A stretch of DNA of 64,000 bases from Streptomyces sp. TRM49041 (GTDB lineage Bacteria > Actinomycetota > Actinomycetes > Streptomycetales > Streptomycetaceae): the NCBI RefSeq assembly GCF_008271805.1, contig NZ_VSRY01000091.1:1-64000 (forward strand), given 5' to 3'. Below are positions 54,209-62,902 of the stretch, piece by piece; the first letter of the stretch is position 1, and each line of letters begins with the position of its first letter. A program made the translations under genes and the position numbers. A model generated the notes under the pieces. It had not been told where the DNA came from. It saw nothing but the letters and a program-made list of their open reading frames with translations, and made no database searches.

Positions 54209-57079
54209 ATGACAGAGACGACGAGCGGCCCGGCACGAGGCTCCCGCGCCAAGGGGTCCAAGGCGAGCAAGGGCCTGCGTATCGAGCGCGTCCACACGAC
54301 CCCCGGCGTGCATCCGTACGACGAGGTCGTCTGGGAGCGCCGTGACGTCGTCATGACCAACTGGCGCGACGGCTCGGTCAACTTCGAGCAGCGTGGCGTC
54401 GAGTTCCCCGACTTCTGGTCGGTGAACGCGGTCAACATCGTCACCAGTAAGTACTTCCGCGGCGCCGTCGGCACGCCGCAGCGCGAGACGGGCCTCAAGC
54501 AGCTCATCGACCGCATCGTGAAGACCTACACGAAGGCCGGCGAGGAGCACGGCTACTTCGCATCGCCCGCCGACGCCGAGATCTTCGAGCACGAGCTCGC
54601 CTACGCCCTCCTGCACCAGATCTTCAGCTTCAACTCGCCGGTCTGGTTCAACGTCGGCACGCCGCAGCCCCAGCAGGTCTCCGCCTGCTTCATCCTGTCC
54701 GTCGACGACTCCATGGAGTCGATCCTCGACTGGTACAAGGAAGAGGGCATGATCTTCAAGGGCGGCTCCGGCGCCGGCCTGAACCTCTCCCGCATCCGCT
54801 CCTCCAAGGAGCTCCTCTCCTCGGGCGGCAACGCCTCCGGCCCGGTCTCCTTCATGCGCGGCGCCGACGCCTCCGCAGGAACGATCAAGTCCGGTGGCGC
54901 CACCCGCCGCGCGGCCAAGATGGTCATCCTCGACGTCGACCACCCCGACATCGAGGACTTCATCGAGACCAAGGTCAAGGAAGAGGAGAAGATCCGCGCC
55001 CTGCGCGACGCGGGCTTCGACATGGACCTGGGCGGCGACGACATCACGTCCGTCCAGTACCAGAACGCCAACAACTCGGTCCGTGTGAACGACGAGTTCA
55101 TGAAGGCCGTCGAGGCGGGCGACAGGTTCGGCCTGCGTGCACGGATGACCGGCGAGGTCATCGAGGAGGTCGACGCCAAGTCGCTCTTCCGCAAGATGGC
55201 CGAGGCAGCCTGGGCGTGCGCCGACCCGGGCATCCAGTACGACGACACCATCAACCACTGGCACACCTGCCCCGAGTCCGGCCGGATCAACGGCTCGAAC
55301 CCGTGCAGCGAGTACATGCACCTGGACAACACCTCGTGCAACCTGGCCTCGCTGAACCTCATGAAGTTCCTCAAGGACGACGGCAAGGGCAACCAGTCGT
55401 TCGACATCGAGCGCTTCTCCAAGGTCGTCGAGCTGGTCATCACCGCGATGGACATCTCGATCTGCTTCGCGGACTTCCCGACCCAGAAGATCGGCGAGAA
55501 CACCCGCGCCTTCCGCCAGCTGGGCATCGGCTACGCCAACCTCGGCGCCCTGCTGATGGCCACGGGCCACGCGTACGACTCCGACGGCGGCCGTGCTCTG
55601 GCCGGTGCCATCACCTCGCTGATGACCGGCGCCTCGTACCGCCGCTCCGCCGAGCTGGCCGCGGTCGTCGGCCCGTACGACGGCTTCGCGCGCAACGCCG
55701 AGGCGCACAAGCGCGTCATGAAGCAGCACGCCGACGCCAACACCGCGGCCGTCCGCATGGACGACCTGGACACCCCGATCTGGGCTGCCGCCACGGAGGC
55801 ATGGCAGGACGTCGTCCGCCTCGGCGACAAGAACGGCTTCCGCAACTCGCAGGCGTCCGTCATCGCCCCGACCGGCACCATCGGTCTCGCGATGTCCTGC
55901 GACACCACCGGCCTCGAGCCCGACCTCGCCCTGGTCAAGTTCAAGAAGCTGGTCGGCGGCGGCTCCATGCAGATCGTCAACGGCACGGTCCCGCAGGCCC
56001 TGCGCCGCCTGGGCTACCAGGAGGAGCAGATCGAGGCGATCGTCGCCCACATCGCCGACCACGGCAATGTGATCGACGCCCCGAGCCTCAAGCCGGAGCA
56101 CTACGAGGTCTTCGACTGCGCCATGGGCGAGCGCTCCATCTCCGCGATGGGTCACGTCCGCATGATGGCGGCCATCCAGCCGTGGATCTCGGGCGCCCTC
56201 TCCAAGACGGTCAACCTCCCGGAGACCGCCACCGTCGAGGACGTCGAAGAGGTCTACTTCGAGGCCTGGAAGATGGGCGTCAAGGCGCTCGCGATCTACC
56301 GCGACAACTGCAAGGTCGGCCAGCCCCTCTCCGCCAAGAAGAAGGAGGAGGAGAAGAAGGCCGAGATCGAGCCCGCCAAGGTCGAGAAGGTCGTCGAGTA
56401 CCGCCCGGTCCGCAAGCGCCTCCCCAAGGGCCGCCCCGGCATCACCACCTCCTTCACGGTGGGCGGCGCCGAGGGCTACATGACGGCCAACTCCTACCCG
56501 GACGACGGCCTCGGCGAGGTCTTCCTGAAGATGTCCAAGCAGGGCTCGACCCTCGCGGGCATGATGGACGCCTTCTCGATCGCCGTCTCGGTCGGCCTCC
56601 AGTACGGCGTGCCGCTGGAGACGTACGTCTCGAAGTTCACCAACATGCGCTTCGAGCCGGCCGGTATGACGGACGACCCGGACGTGCGGATGGCGCAGTC
56701 GATCGTCGACTACATCTTCCGCCGCCTGGCACTGGACTTCCTGCCGTTCGAGACCCGCTCGGCGCTCGGCATCCACTCGGCCGAGGAGCGCCAGCGCCAC
56801 CTGGAGACCGGTTCGTACGAGCCGTCCGACGACGAGGTGGACGTCGAGGGCCTCGCCCAGTCGGCCCCGCGCCAGCAGGAGGCCCCCAAGGCCGCCGCCC
56901 CGGTCTCGAAGGCGGAGGTGCCGTCCCCGAAGCAGGCGCACACATCCGCCGAGCTGGTCGAGATGCAGCTCGGCATCCAGGCGGACGCCCCGCTCTGCTT
57001 CTCCTGCGGCACCAAGATGCAGCGCGCCGGCTCCTGCTACATCTGCGAGGGCTGCGGCTCGACCAGCGGCTGCAGCTGA
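54209..57079 (+). CDS. nrdJ: Adenosylcobalamin-dependent (class II) ribonucleotide reductase
   Basis: 956 residues from ATG 54209, preceded by GGGAGG; nearby ATG 54197 is out of context. It makes deoxyribonucleotides using B12 instead of oxygen. The active-site motif is NPCSEYMHLDNTSCNLASLN. GGSGAGLNLSRIRSS and APTGTIGLAMSCDTTGLEPD are family hallmarks. The C-terminal region has a Pro/Ala/Lys linker, then a Cys-rich tail (CFSCGTKMQRAGSCYICEGC) that supplies reducing equivalents. No B12 riboswitch was recognised upstream, consistent with NrdR control. Confidence 0.96.
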   Translation: MTETTSGPARGSRAKGSKASKGLRIERVHTTPGVHPYDEVVWERRDVVMTNWRDGSVNFEQRGVEFPDFWSVNAVNIVTSKYFRGAVGTPQRETGLKQLIDRIVKTYTKAGEEHGYFASPADAEIFEHELAYALLHQIFSFNSPVWFNVGTPQPQQVSACFILSVDDSMESILDWYKEEGMIFKGGSGAGLNLSRIRSSKELLSSGGNASGPVSFMRGADASAGTIKSGGATRRAAKMVILDVDHPDIEDFIETKVKEEEKIRALRDAGFDMDLGGDDITSVQYQNANNSVRVNDEFMKAVEAGDRFGLRARMTGEVIEEVDAKSLFRKMAEAAWACADPGIQYDDTINHWHTCPESGRINGSNPCSEYMHLDNTSCNLASLNLMKFLKDDGKGNQSFDIERFSKVVELVITAMDISICFADFPTQKIGENTRAFRQLGIGYANLGALLMATGHAYDSDGGRALAGAITSLMTGASYRRSAELAAVVGPYDGFARNAEAHKRVMKQHADANTAAVRMDDLDTPIWAAATEAWQDVVRLGDKNGFRNSQASVIAPTGTIGLAMSCDTTGLEPDLALVKFKKLVGGGSMQIVNGTVPQALRRLGYQEEQIEAIVAHIADHGNVIDAPSLKPEHYEVFDCAMGERSISAMGHVRMMAAIQPWISGALSKTVNLPETATVEDVEEVYFEAWKMGVKALAIYRDNCKVGQPLSAKKKEEEKKAEIEPAKVEKVVEYRPVRKRLPKGRPGITTSFTVGGAEGYMTANSYPDDGLGEVFLKMSKQGSTLAGMMDAFSIAVSVGLQYGVPLETYVSKFTNMRFEPAGMTDDPDVRMAQSIVDYIFRRLALDFLPFETRSALGIHSAEERQRHLETGSYEPSDDEVDVEGLAQSAPRQQEAPKAAAPVSKAEVPSPKQAHTSAELVEMQLGIQADAPLCFSCGTKMQRAGSCYICEGCGSTSGCS

Positions 57080-57120
57080 TCCGGCGACGGCACGGTGACG
57101 CGGGCGCGCTGACCCGCTGA

Positions 57121-57152
57121 GGTGGGGAGATCTCCGAGGAGATCTCCCCACC
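57121..57152. terminator. Terminator after nrdJ
   Basis: A perfect 15-bp stem (57121-57135 with 57138-57152) has a two-base GA loop and is followed by TTCTTT. It serves nrdJ and lies just past the converging TerD gene. Confidence 0.85.
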
Positions 57153-57168
57153 TTCTTTGCGGCGGTGT

Positions 57169-57699
57169 TCAGGGCAGACGATCGCCCATCCGGCGTGTGA
57201 AGGCCTCCGGGTCGCCCTCGAAGCCTCGGACGCTGGGACGGTACGTCCAGGTGGTGGCTCCCTCGCGGGTGAACTCGACGACCGTCGCCGCCGTGGCGTC
57301 CCGTACGTCGGTGAAGTCGTTGCTGAGCAGCTCCTGGTAGCCCTCCTTCACGACCACTTCGGTGTTGTCCACGTCGCCGAACGTGACGCGGCCGCCGCCC
57401 TGCTGTATGGCGACGCCCACCACTACGCGCGCGTAGGCGGTGGAAAGCCGGTTCAGCTCCAGTGTCATCGACTCGTCGACGCCGAAGCCGAGCCCCGTAC
57501 GGCTGTCCCTGTTCAGGGTGATGGTGCCGTCCGGCGAACGGCTGTCGAAGTGCACCAGGTAGACCGGCTCCCCGAAGGGCTCCGCGGCCGGGTAGACCGC
57601 GGCGATGATGTCGAGGTCGTGCTCCGGCCCGCCGTCGGTGCTCGGGTCCCACTTGAGGGCCACCTCGACCTTGTCGACCCCCTTGTTGAGACTGCTCAC
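57169..57699 (-). CDS. TerD-family stress protein
   Basis: 176 residues from GTG 57699, preceded by GGGGGAA. The TerD domain fills the protein: VEVALKWDPSTDGGPEHDLD, DSRTGLGFGVDESMTLELN and FTREGATTWTYRPSVRGFEG. The acidic clusters suit Ca2+ binding, known for the family. TerD proteins occur in stress and tellurite-resistance sets; no other ter gene is near. Confidence 0.88.
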   Translation of the reverse strand: MSSLNKGVDKVEVALKWDPSTDGGPEHDLDIIAAVYPAAEPFGEPVYLVHFDSRSPDGTITLNRDSRTGLGFGVDESMTLELNRLSTAYARVVVGVAIQQGGGRVTFGDVDNTEVVVKEGYQELLSNDFTDVRDATAATVVEFTREGATTWTYRPSVRGFEGDPEAFTRRMGDRLP

Positions 57700-57833
57700 A
57701 GGTTCCCCCTCTCTTGGTGCCAGTGATACGGAGGGGCCAACTCCCCTTCGTTCCGGCTGCCTTGTCCATCGTGTCACGTAGCGTCAGCGCGGAATGCGGC
57801 ATGGTGCGGTTCTCCGCGCCGTACGATGGCGCG

Positions 57834-58439
57834 GTGCTGGTCAAGTGGACTCGCTGCACCGTGGTGGACCGTCGGGGGTTCGAACGGGGACAGCGGAAAT
57901 GGGCGGGGCTACTGGGGGAGCCCGGGTTCCGGGGGCAGGGCGGTGGTTGGAGCCGGCTGCGCCCCGGTGTGGCCCATGCCTTCTCCTTCTGGGAGAGCCG
58001 CCCCTTCTACGACTCCTTCATGGCGCGGTCGCACGACAGGCTGGCCGCCGCGCAGTCCGGCACGTACAAGGACCCACAGGTCAAGCTGTTCGATCACCGC
58101 TTCGACGTGAAGACCGGCTTCGAGCCGCGGTTCACGGACGCCGACGTCGTACGCGTCGCCAACAGCAGGATTCGCGAGGACCGGGTCGAGCACTACGCGC
58201 TGATGCAGGAGAAGGTGTGGAACCCGGCGATGGCCGGATCCCCGGGCATGCTGCGGGGGCTGTTCGGAGAGGCGCCGGGCAACGAGTTCCTGGTGCTGTC
58301 GATGTGGCGGTCGGCGGCCGAGCACGGCAAGTACCGGACGGAGCGGGTGGAACGGCTCGCCCTGCGCGCGCAGATAGCGGTGGATGTGGTGGCCCTGACG
58401 GGCGACGTCGTCGACCTCGAGGCCGCCTGGACCGTCTGA
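57834..58439 (+). CDS. DUF4937 (YdbC-like) protein
   Basis: 201 residues from GTG 57834; ATG 57801 in frame is possible and neither has a clear ribosome-binding site. Two ABM-type halves seem present, each with alternating strands and Trp/Tyr residues (VLVKWTRCTVVDRRGFERGQ, FDHRFDVKTGFEPRF, FLVLSMWRSAAEHGKYR). The domain is of unknown function. The stop codon borders a 16-bp tandem repeat. Confidence 0.72.
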   Translation: MLVKWTRCTVVDRRGFERGQRKWAGLLGEPGFRGQGGGWSRLRPGVAHAFSFWESRPFYDSFMARSHDRLAAAQSGTYKDPQVKLFDHRFDVKTGFEPRFTDADVVRVANSRIREDRVEHYALMQEKVWNPAMAGSPGMLRGLFGEAPGNEFLVLSMWRSAAEHGKYRTERVERLALRAQIAVDVVALTGDVVDLEAAWTV

Positions 58440-58440
58440 A

Positions 58441-58519
58441 CGTCTGACCGCGCGGCCGTCTGACCGCGCGGCCGTCTGACCGTGCGGCCGTCTGACCGTG
58501 CGGCCGTCTGACCGTGCGG
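58441..58519. repeat. Five tandem 16-bp repeats
   Basis: The unit CCGTCTGACCG[C/T]GCGG is present about 4.9 times (two C-type, three T-type) directly after a stop codon that itself reads CCGTCTGAAC. It fills most of the gap to the TetR gene. Confidence 0.85.
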
Positions 58520-58544
58520 CCGGCTGTCGGCGGGGAGTCGGCCG

Positions 58545-59222
58545 TCAGCGGGGGTCGGCCGCCTCGGCGTGGCCGCCGGTGGTGCCCGTGCTGAACACTC
58601 CGGCGCGGACCGCCGCGACGGCCGTCGCGGCCGCTTGGTCGGCGAGCGCGGTGCCGACCGGCTCACGTGTCACGAACAGCCGCAGGAACAAGGGTGCGGA
58701 CACGGTCCGTATGACCGCGCCGGCGTCCGTGGCGGCCGGCGCCTCGCCGCGTGCCACCGCGCGCTCCACGACGGCCTCGCAGCGCGCGAACCGTTCCGCG
58801 TAGAAGGCCCGCAGCGCGTCGGCCGCGCGCTCCGACCGGAACCCGGCGGCGACGAGGGCGGTGGGCGCCGCGGCCGCCGAGGGGTCGGCGAACGAGTCGC
58901 ACATCTCCCGGGCGAGCGTGCGCAGATCCCCCTCCAGGCTGCCGGTGTCCGGTGGCGCCCAGTCGTCCTCGCCCGCGAGGTCCAGCGCGTCGGCCACCAG
59001 TTCCTCGACCCCGCCCCACCTGCGGTAAAGGGTCGTCTTGTGCACGCCCGACCGGTCGGCCACGTACTCGACGGTGAGGCCCGGATAGCCGTGCTCGGCC
59101 AGGCCGGTCAGGACAGCGTCGCGCACGGCGGAGCGGGTCCGCGCCGTGCGGCCCCCGGGGCGTCGGGTGCCGGGGGCGGGAGGGGCGGACTCCGCGGAGT
59201 CCTGCTCCGGTCGACCGGTCAA
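58545..59222 (-). CDS. TetR-family transcriptional regulator
   Basis: 225 residues from TTG 59222, which has GGGAG six bases upstream; no ATG or GTG near it fits as well. The N-terminal helix-turn-helix (about 30-75) reads AVRDAVLTGLAEHGYPGLTV and DRSGVHKTTLYRRWGG. The C-terminal ligand domain is of the TetR_C_11-like type. Its target is unknown; the divergent ADP-ribosylglycohydrolase gene, 155 bp away, is the simplest candidate. Confidence 0.88.
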   Translation of the reverse strand: MTGRPEQDSAESAPPAPGTRRPGGRTARTRSAVRDAVLTGLAEHGYPGLTVEYVADRSGVHKTTLYRRWGGVEELVADALDLAGEDDWAPPDTGSLEGDLRTLAREMCDSFADPSAAAAPTALVAAGFRSERAADALRAFYAERFARCEAVVERAVARGEAPAATDAGAVIRTVSAPLFLRLFVTREPVGTALADQAAATAVAAVRAGVFSTGTTGGHAEAADPR

Positions 59223-59377
59223 TTGCTACTCCCGTTGCGTTAGGAGGCTGATTGTGCCACACTCCTCATAACGCCGCTGAAGTCGCATTAATCCGCCGTC
59301 GCGATACCGGGTCGAGGTCGGACGCCTGTCGGCCGAGCCCGGAGCGCCGCGGCGTCACCGGATAGAGTGGCACTGCG

Positions 59378-60289
59378 ATGACCGCTGACTCCTCTCTCGA
59401 CCGGCGCTTCGAACGCGCTCACGCCAGCCTCCGCGGGCTGGCCGTGGGAGACGCCCTGGGCTCCCAGTTCTTCGTGCCCGTCAACTATCCCCTTCTGAAG
59501 CGACGCGAGCTGCCGTCCGGCTCCTGGCAGTGGACCGACGACACCGAAATGGCCTGCTCCGTGCTGGCCGTACTCGCCGAGCACGGCCGCATCGACCAGG
59601 ACGCGCTGGCCCGCTCCTTCGCCGAGCACCACGACTTCGACCGCGGCTACGGCCCTGCCGTCAACCGCATGCTGCGGCTGATCAGAGAGGGCGGGGACTG
59701 GCGTGAGCTGGCCGCCGGTCTCTTCCAGGGGCAGGGCTCCTGGGGCAACGGCGCGGCGATGCGTATCGCACCGCTGGGCGCCTGGTACGCCGACGACCCC
59801 GAGCAGGCCACCCACCAGGCCGAGATCTCCTCCTACACCACCCACCAGCACCGGGAGGCCGTGGTCGGCTGCATGGCGGTGGCAGCCGCCGCCGCGCTCG
59901 CCGCCGCACCGGAGGGCCCGCCGAAGGCCACGGACTTCCTCGACGCCGTCGTCGCCCTGGTGCCCCGCAGCGCCGTGGGCGCCGGACTGCGGCGCGCACG
60001 CGACATGCTCGACTACGGGGACCCCCAGACCGTCGCCGCCGTGCTCGGCTGCGGACGGCGTACGAGCGCCCACGACACCGTGCCGTTCGCCCTGTGGTCG
60101 GCCGCCCGGTCGCTGGGCGACTACGAGCGGGCATTCTGGACGACGGCCCAGGCGGGCGGCGACGTCGACACGACCTGCGCCATCGTCGGAGGCGTCGTCG
60201 CCGCCACGGCGGCCGGTGCGCCGCCCGCCGCCTGGCTGGCCCGCACCGAGGAGTTCCCCGACTGGCTGCCGTCCGGCCCGACCCGCTGA
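59378..60289 (+). CDS. ADP-ribosylglycohydrolase (DraG family)
   Basis: 303 residues. The two-metal (Mg/Mn) site of DraG is visible: LAVGDALGSQF, WQWTDDTEMA near residue 50, and AGGDVDTTCAIVGG near residue 265. The enzyme removes ADP-ribose from modified proteins or nucleic acids. No ADP-ribosyltransferase gene is adjacent. It precedes rnhB by 254 bp on the same strand. Confidence 0.9.
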   Translation: MTADSSLDRRFERAHASLRGLAVGDALGSQFFVPVNYPLLKRRELPSGSWQWTDDTEMACSVLAVLAEHGRIDQDALARSFAEHHDFDRGYGPAVNRMLRLIREGGDWRELAAGLFQGQGSWGNGAAMRIAPLGAWYADDPEQATHQAEISSYTTHQHREAVVGCMAVAAAAALAAAPEGPPKATDFLDAVVALVPRSAVGAGLRRARDMLDYGDPQTVAAVLGCGRRTSAHDTVPFALWSAARSLGDYERAFWTTAQAGGDVDTTCAIVGGVVAATAAGAPPAAWLARTEEFPDWLPSGPTR

Positions 60290-60543
60290 CGTCCCGCTCA
60301 CAGCCGCTCACCCACGGACGCCCGCGCCAGAGCCCGGGCGCGCGTCCGCAACCGCACCCCACCTGCCGTACAACTCCGGTGGCGAACCTATGATGGTGGC
60401 ACGGAGACGGTGACGAGTGCCGCCCCGCCACCGCCACAGCCTCCGGCACCCCGGTCCTCCGGCCCGCCGCCGAGAGGGGTACGGCACAGGATGCCAATCC
60501 GAGTGTTGCGGGAGGGGACGGGCGGCGTAACCTGTCAGGCGCC

Positions 60544-61254
60544 ATGCCGTACGAACCTCCCACACACACCGTCGAGCGCTCGATCCGAGCGACAACCGGC
60601 GCCAAGATCATCGCCGGAGTCGACGAAGTCGGACGCGGGGCGTGGGCAGGGCCCGTCACGGCCTGTGCCGCTGTCACCGGACTGCGTCGGCCCCCGGCCG
60701 GACTCACCGATTCCAAGCTCATCACTCCCAAGCGCCGCACCGAAATGGCCGCGGAGCTCGAGCGGTGGGTCACGGCCTACGGGCTGGGGCACGCCTCCGT
60801 GGAGGAGATCGACGAGCACGGGATGACAGTGGCACTGCGTCTGGCCGCCGTACGCGCACTGGAAGCCCTGCCGGTGCGGCCTGACGCAGTCATCCTCGAT
60901 GGCAAGCACAACTACCTCGGCGATCCCTGGCAGGTGCGTACGGTGATCAAGGGCGACCAGTCCTGTGTCGCCGTGGCGGCGGCATCGGTGATCGCCAAGG
61001 TGCGGCGGGACGCAATGATGGCCGAACTGGAGGCGCACTCCGACGTGTATGCGCCGTTCGAGTTCTCGGCCAACGCGGGCTACCCGTCGCCGGTGCACAA
61101 GGCCGCGCTCGCCGAGTGGGGCCCCACTCCGCACCACCGTCTGAGCTGGGCGTATCTTGACGCGCTGCCCCAGTGGCGGCATCTCAAGAAGGTCCGCCTC
61201 TCCCAGGAGGCGGTCGAACTGGAAAGCGGGGGCCAGCTCGGCTTCGATTTCTGA
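60544..61254 (+). CDS. rnhB: Ribonuclease HII
   Basis: 236 residues. It cuts RNA in RNA-DNA hybrids and single ribonucleotides in DNA. The acidic active site is visible: [14 protein letters not shown] (first Asp/Glu pair), ILDGK (third acidic residue) and the C-terminal [12 protein letters not shown] region. Length is normal for the family. A class II ribonucleotide reductase and RNase HII both lie in this window. Confidence 0.95.
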   Translation: MPYEPPTHTVERSIRATTGAKIIAGVDEVGRGAWAGPVTACAAVTGLRRPPAGLTDSKLITPKRRTEMAAELERWVTAYGLGHASVEEIDEHGMTVALRLAAVRALEALPVRPDAVILDGKHNYLGDPWQVRTVIKGDQSCVAVAAASVIAKVRRDAMMAELEAHSDVYAPFEFSANAGYPSPVHKAALAEWGPTPHHRLSWAYLDALPQWRHLKKVRLSQEAVELESGGQLGFDF

Positions 61255-61346
61255 CCGTCCACCAGGCCCGCGGCCGCGCCAGCGGAACCGCGTATACGAG
61301 CCACCCGCCGATGCCCCTGGCACCGGCGTTTGATAGACATCCATTC

Positions 61347-61979
61347 ATGCCTCTCATCCCCGAGGAGCCTCAGATTCACGAGAGTGCCCAGGGTCCCCGC
61401 GCCACGCCGGCCGCAGGCCGTCCCGCGCCGACCCCCCGACCCGTACCCGGCCCGCGTTCCGCGGCCTCGCCCCGTCCCGGCCGTCCGGGTCCGGGCCCGG
61501 CCAGGCCCACGCCCGCGGCACCGCGCCCGCACACCGGCGGCGGGCAGCCGACGCCCCGGCCGGAGAATCGTTCCGGGGCCTCCCGGAACCAACCGCAGAT
61601 CCAGCTGATCCCCGCTCCGGTGGACGGCGCCGTCGACGCCGCCGAGGAGGCGATCGACCTCCTGCTGGAGAGTGGTCGCGCGCCCGGCGAGATCCTGGTG
61701 CTCACCACCGGTGAGCAGCACCCCTGGGCGGCGCACGAACTGTCCTTCGGTGAAGGCTCCTACTGGGCCCAGCACGACGCGGGCGACGATGTGTTCTTCG
61801 CCGACGCCTCGGCGGCGGACCGCGCCTCGGCCCGGCCCGTGGTGGTCGTCGCGGTCAACGGCGGCGACGACGCCACCGCGGCCAGTGCGCTGCCCGCCGC
61901 GATGAACCGCGCCGACGCGCTGCTCATCGTGTGCGGCGACCCGCAGCGGATCAACGCCGTACTGGGCACCGCCGTCTGA
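61347..61979 (+). CDS. Uncharacterised protein, helicase-domain-like C-terminus
   Basis: 210 residues from ATG 61347. No ribosome-binding site is visible, but a -10-like GATAGA lies ten bases upstream, suggesting a leaderless mRNA. The first 80 residues are Pro/Arg/Ala-rich. The rest (PQIQLIPAPVDGAVDAAEEA, ILVLTTGEQHPWA, AMNRADALLIVCGDPQRIN) resembles the second RecA-like domain of UvrD-type helicases. No Walker A or other ATPase motif is present. The resemblance is my own reading and is weak. Confidence 0.6.
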   Translation: MPLIPEEPQIHESAQGPRATPAAGRPAPTPRPVPGPRSAASPRPGRPGPGPARPTPAAPRPHTGGGQPTPRPENRSGASRNQPQIQLIPAPVDGAVDAAEEAIDLLLESGRAPGEILVLTTGEQHPWAAHELSFGEGSYWAQHDAGDDVFFADASAADRASARPVVVVAVNGGDDATAASALPAAMNRADALLIVCGDPQRINAVLGTAV

Positions 61980-61995
61980 CGGAACGCCACAGCGT

Positions 61996-62021
61996 GGCCG
62001 GACGGCACCGTCCGTCCGGCC
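61996..62021. terminator. Bidirectional terminator
   Basis: GGCCGGACGG and CCGTCCGGCC pair perfectly around a six-base loop between convergent stops at 61979 and 62055. Confidence 0.75.
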
Positions 62022-62054
62022 CGGTGCCCCGGTCCTCTCGTGGCTGGGTGGCGG

Positions 62055-62687
62055 CTAGCGCGCCGCTGTCCGCCGCAGGGGCTCGGGGGCGCCACTCGCC
62101 CTGCGCGGCGCCGACGGACCGTTGTCCACGCCGCTCTCCGCGAGGTCGCTCGGCGGGGACGCAGAGTGGGGGTGCCGTCCGCCGCGGCCCTCGCCCAGCA
62201 CCTGCCAGCCGTCGTGGGTCAGGGTGATGTAGGCGCCGCAGCGGAGCCCGTGGAGTGTGCAGGCGTCCCGCAGACCCCACATCCACGCCCCGTCCTCCTC
62301 CGTCCAGCGCGCGTCACCGTCACGGCAGTAGAGCAGGACCGCGGTACGCACCGGGGTGCGGCGCCGCAGATCGTGCGGGACGACCCGGCGCAGATGCGCG
62401 AGCAGCGCGTTGCGGAACTCCCAGCCGTCCGCCGGTGTCGCTTGCCGGGGTGTGAACGAGGCGCTGGCGGTGAGCCGTTCCTCGTGGTCGAGTACGGCGA
62501 CGACGGCCGTCGCGGGACTCGGCCGGTGACGGGCGTGCAGTCCGGTGACGACTTCACGAGGGTTGCGTAGCAGGGGAATTCCGGCAGCCGCCCACTCGGC
62601 GGGCTCGAGCATACGGGCGAGACGGCTGGCAGTGGCGGCCGGTGTGGACAACGAGCCGGCTGCGGACGGAGCGAATCCGAAGGTCAC
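62055..62687 (-). CDS. Uncharacterised conserved-looking protein
   Basis: 210 residues from GTG 62687, with GGGAGG four bases upstream. The middle is rich in Trp, Arg and His (DARWTEEDGAWMWGLRDACT, GLRCGAYITLTHDGWQVLGE) and looks globular. The C-terminal 40 residues are Pro/Ser/Arg-rich. No family was recognised. Its 5' end holds a DnaA nonamer. It lies 215 bp downstream of recQ on the same strand. Confidence 0.65.
   Translation of the reverse strand: MTFGFAPSAAGSLSTPAATASRLARMLEPAEWAAAGIPLLRNPREVVTGLHARHRPSPATAVVAVLDHEERLTASASFTPRQATPADGWEFRNALLAHLRRVVPHDLRRRTPVRTAVLLYCRDGDARWTEEDGAWMWGLRDACTLHGLRCGAYITLTHDGWQVLGEGRGGRHPHSASPPSDLAESGVDNGPSAPRRASGAPEPLRRTAAR
62643..62651 (-). promoter_or_regulatory. 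DnaA box inside the 5' end of a coding sequence
   Basis: TGTGGACAA is the complement of the perfect DnaA nonamer TTGTCCACA, within codons about 13-16 of the gene. It may be chance. Confidence 0.35.
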
Positions 62688-62902
62688 GGTCCTCCCTTCG
62701 CATACGCGCCCACAGTGCGGGCAGGGTCGGGTGAGGGCGCGCCGCGACACGGCCCTTCGGACCGCGAACAGACCGTGCTGGGGCGGAATCCAATTCTTGC
62801 GGGCGTCATGGGTGGGCGGCAACGAGCAATTGGGGCCCCTGACGGGAATGGGCTGGTATGACACCCAATTCCCGGCCGCAGTAATTCCGTTTCCCGCCCC
62901 CG

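Noticed and set aside
54176..57859. A 1227-residue minus-strand open frame over nrdJ
   Set aside because: It mirrors nrdJ codons and passes through the nrdJ terminator and the TerD gene in another frame.
58441..58519. 16-bp repeats as a CRISPR array
   Set aside because: The units are directly tandem with no spacers.
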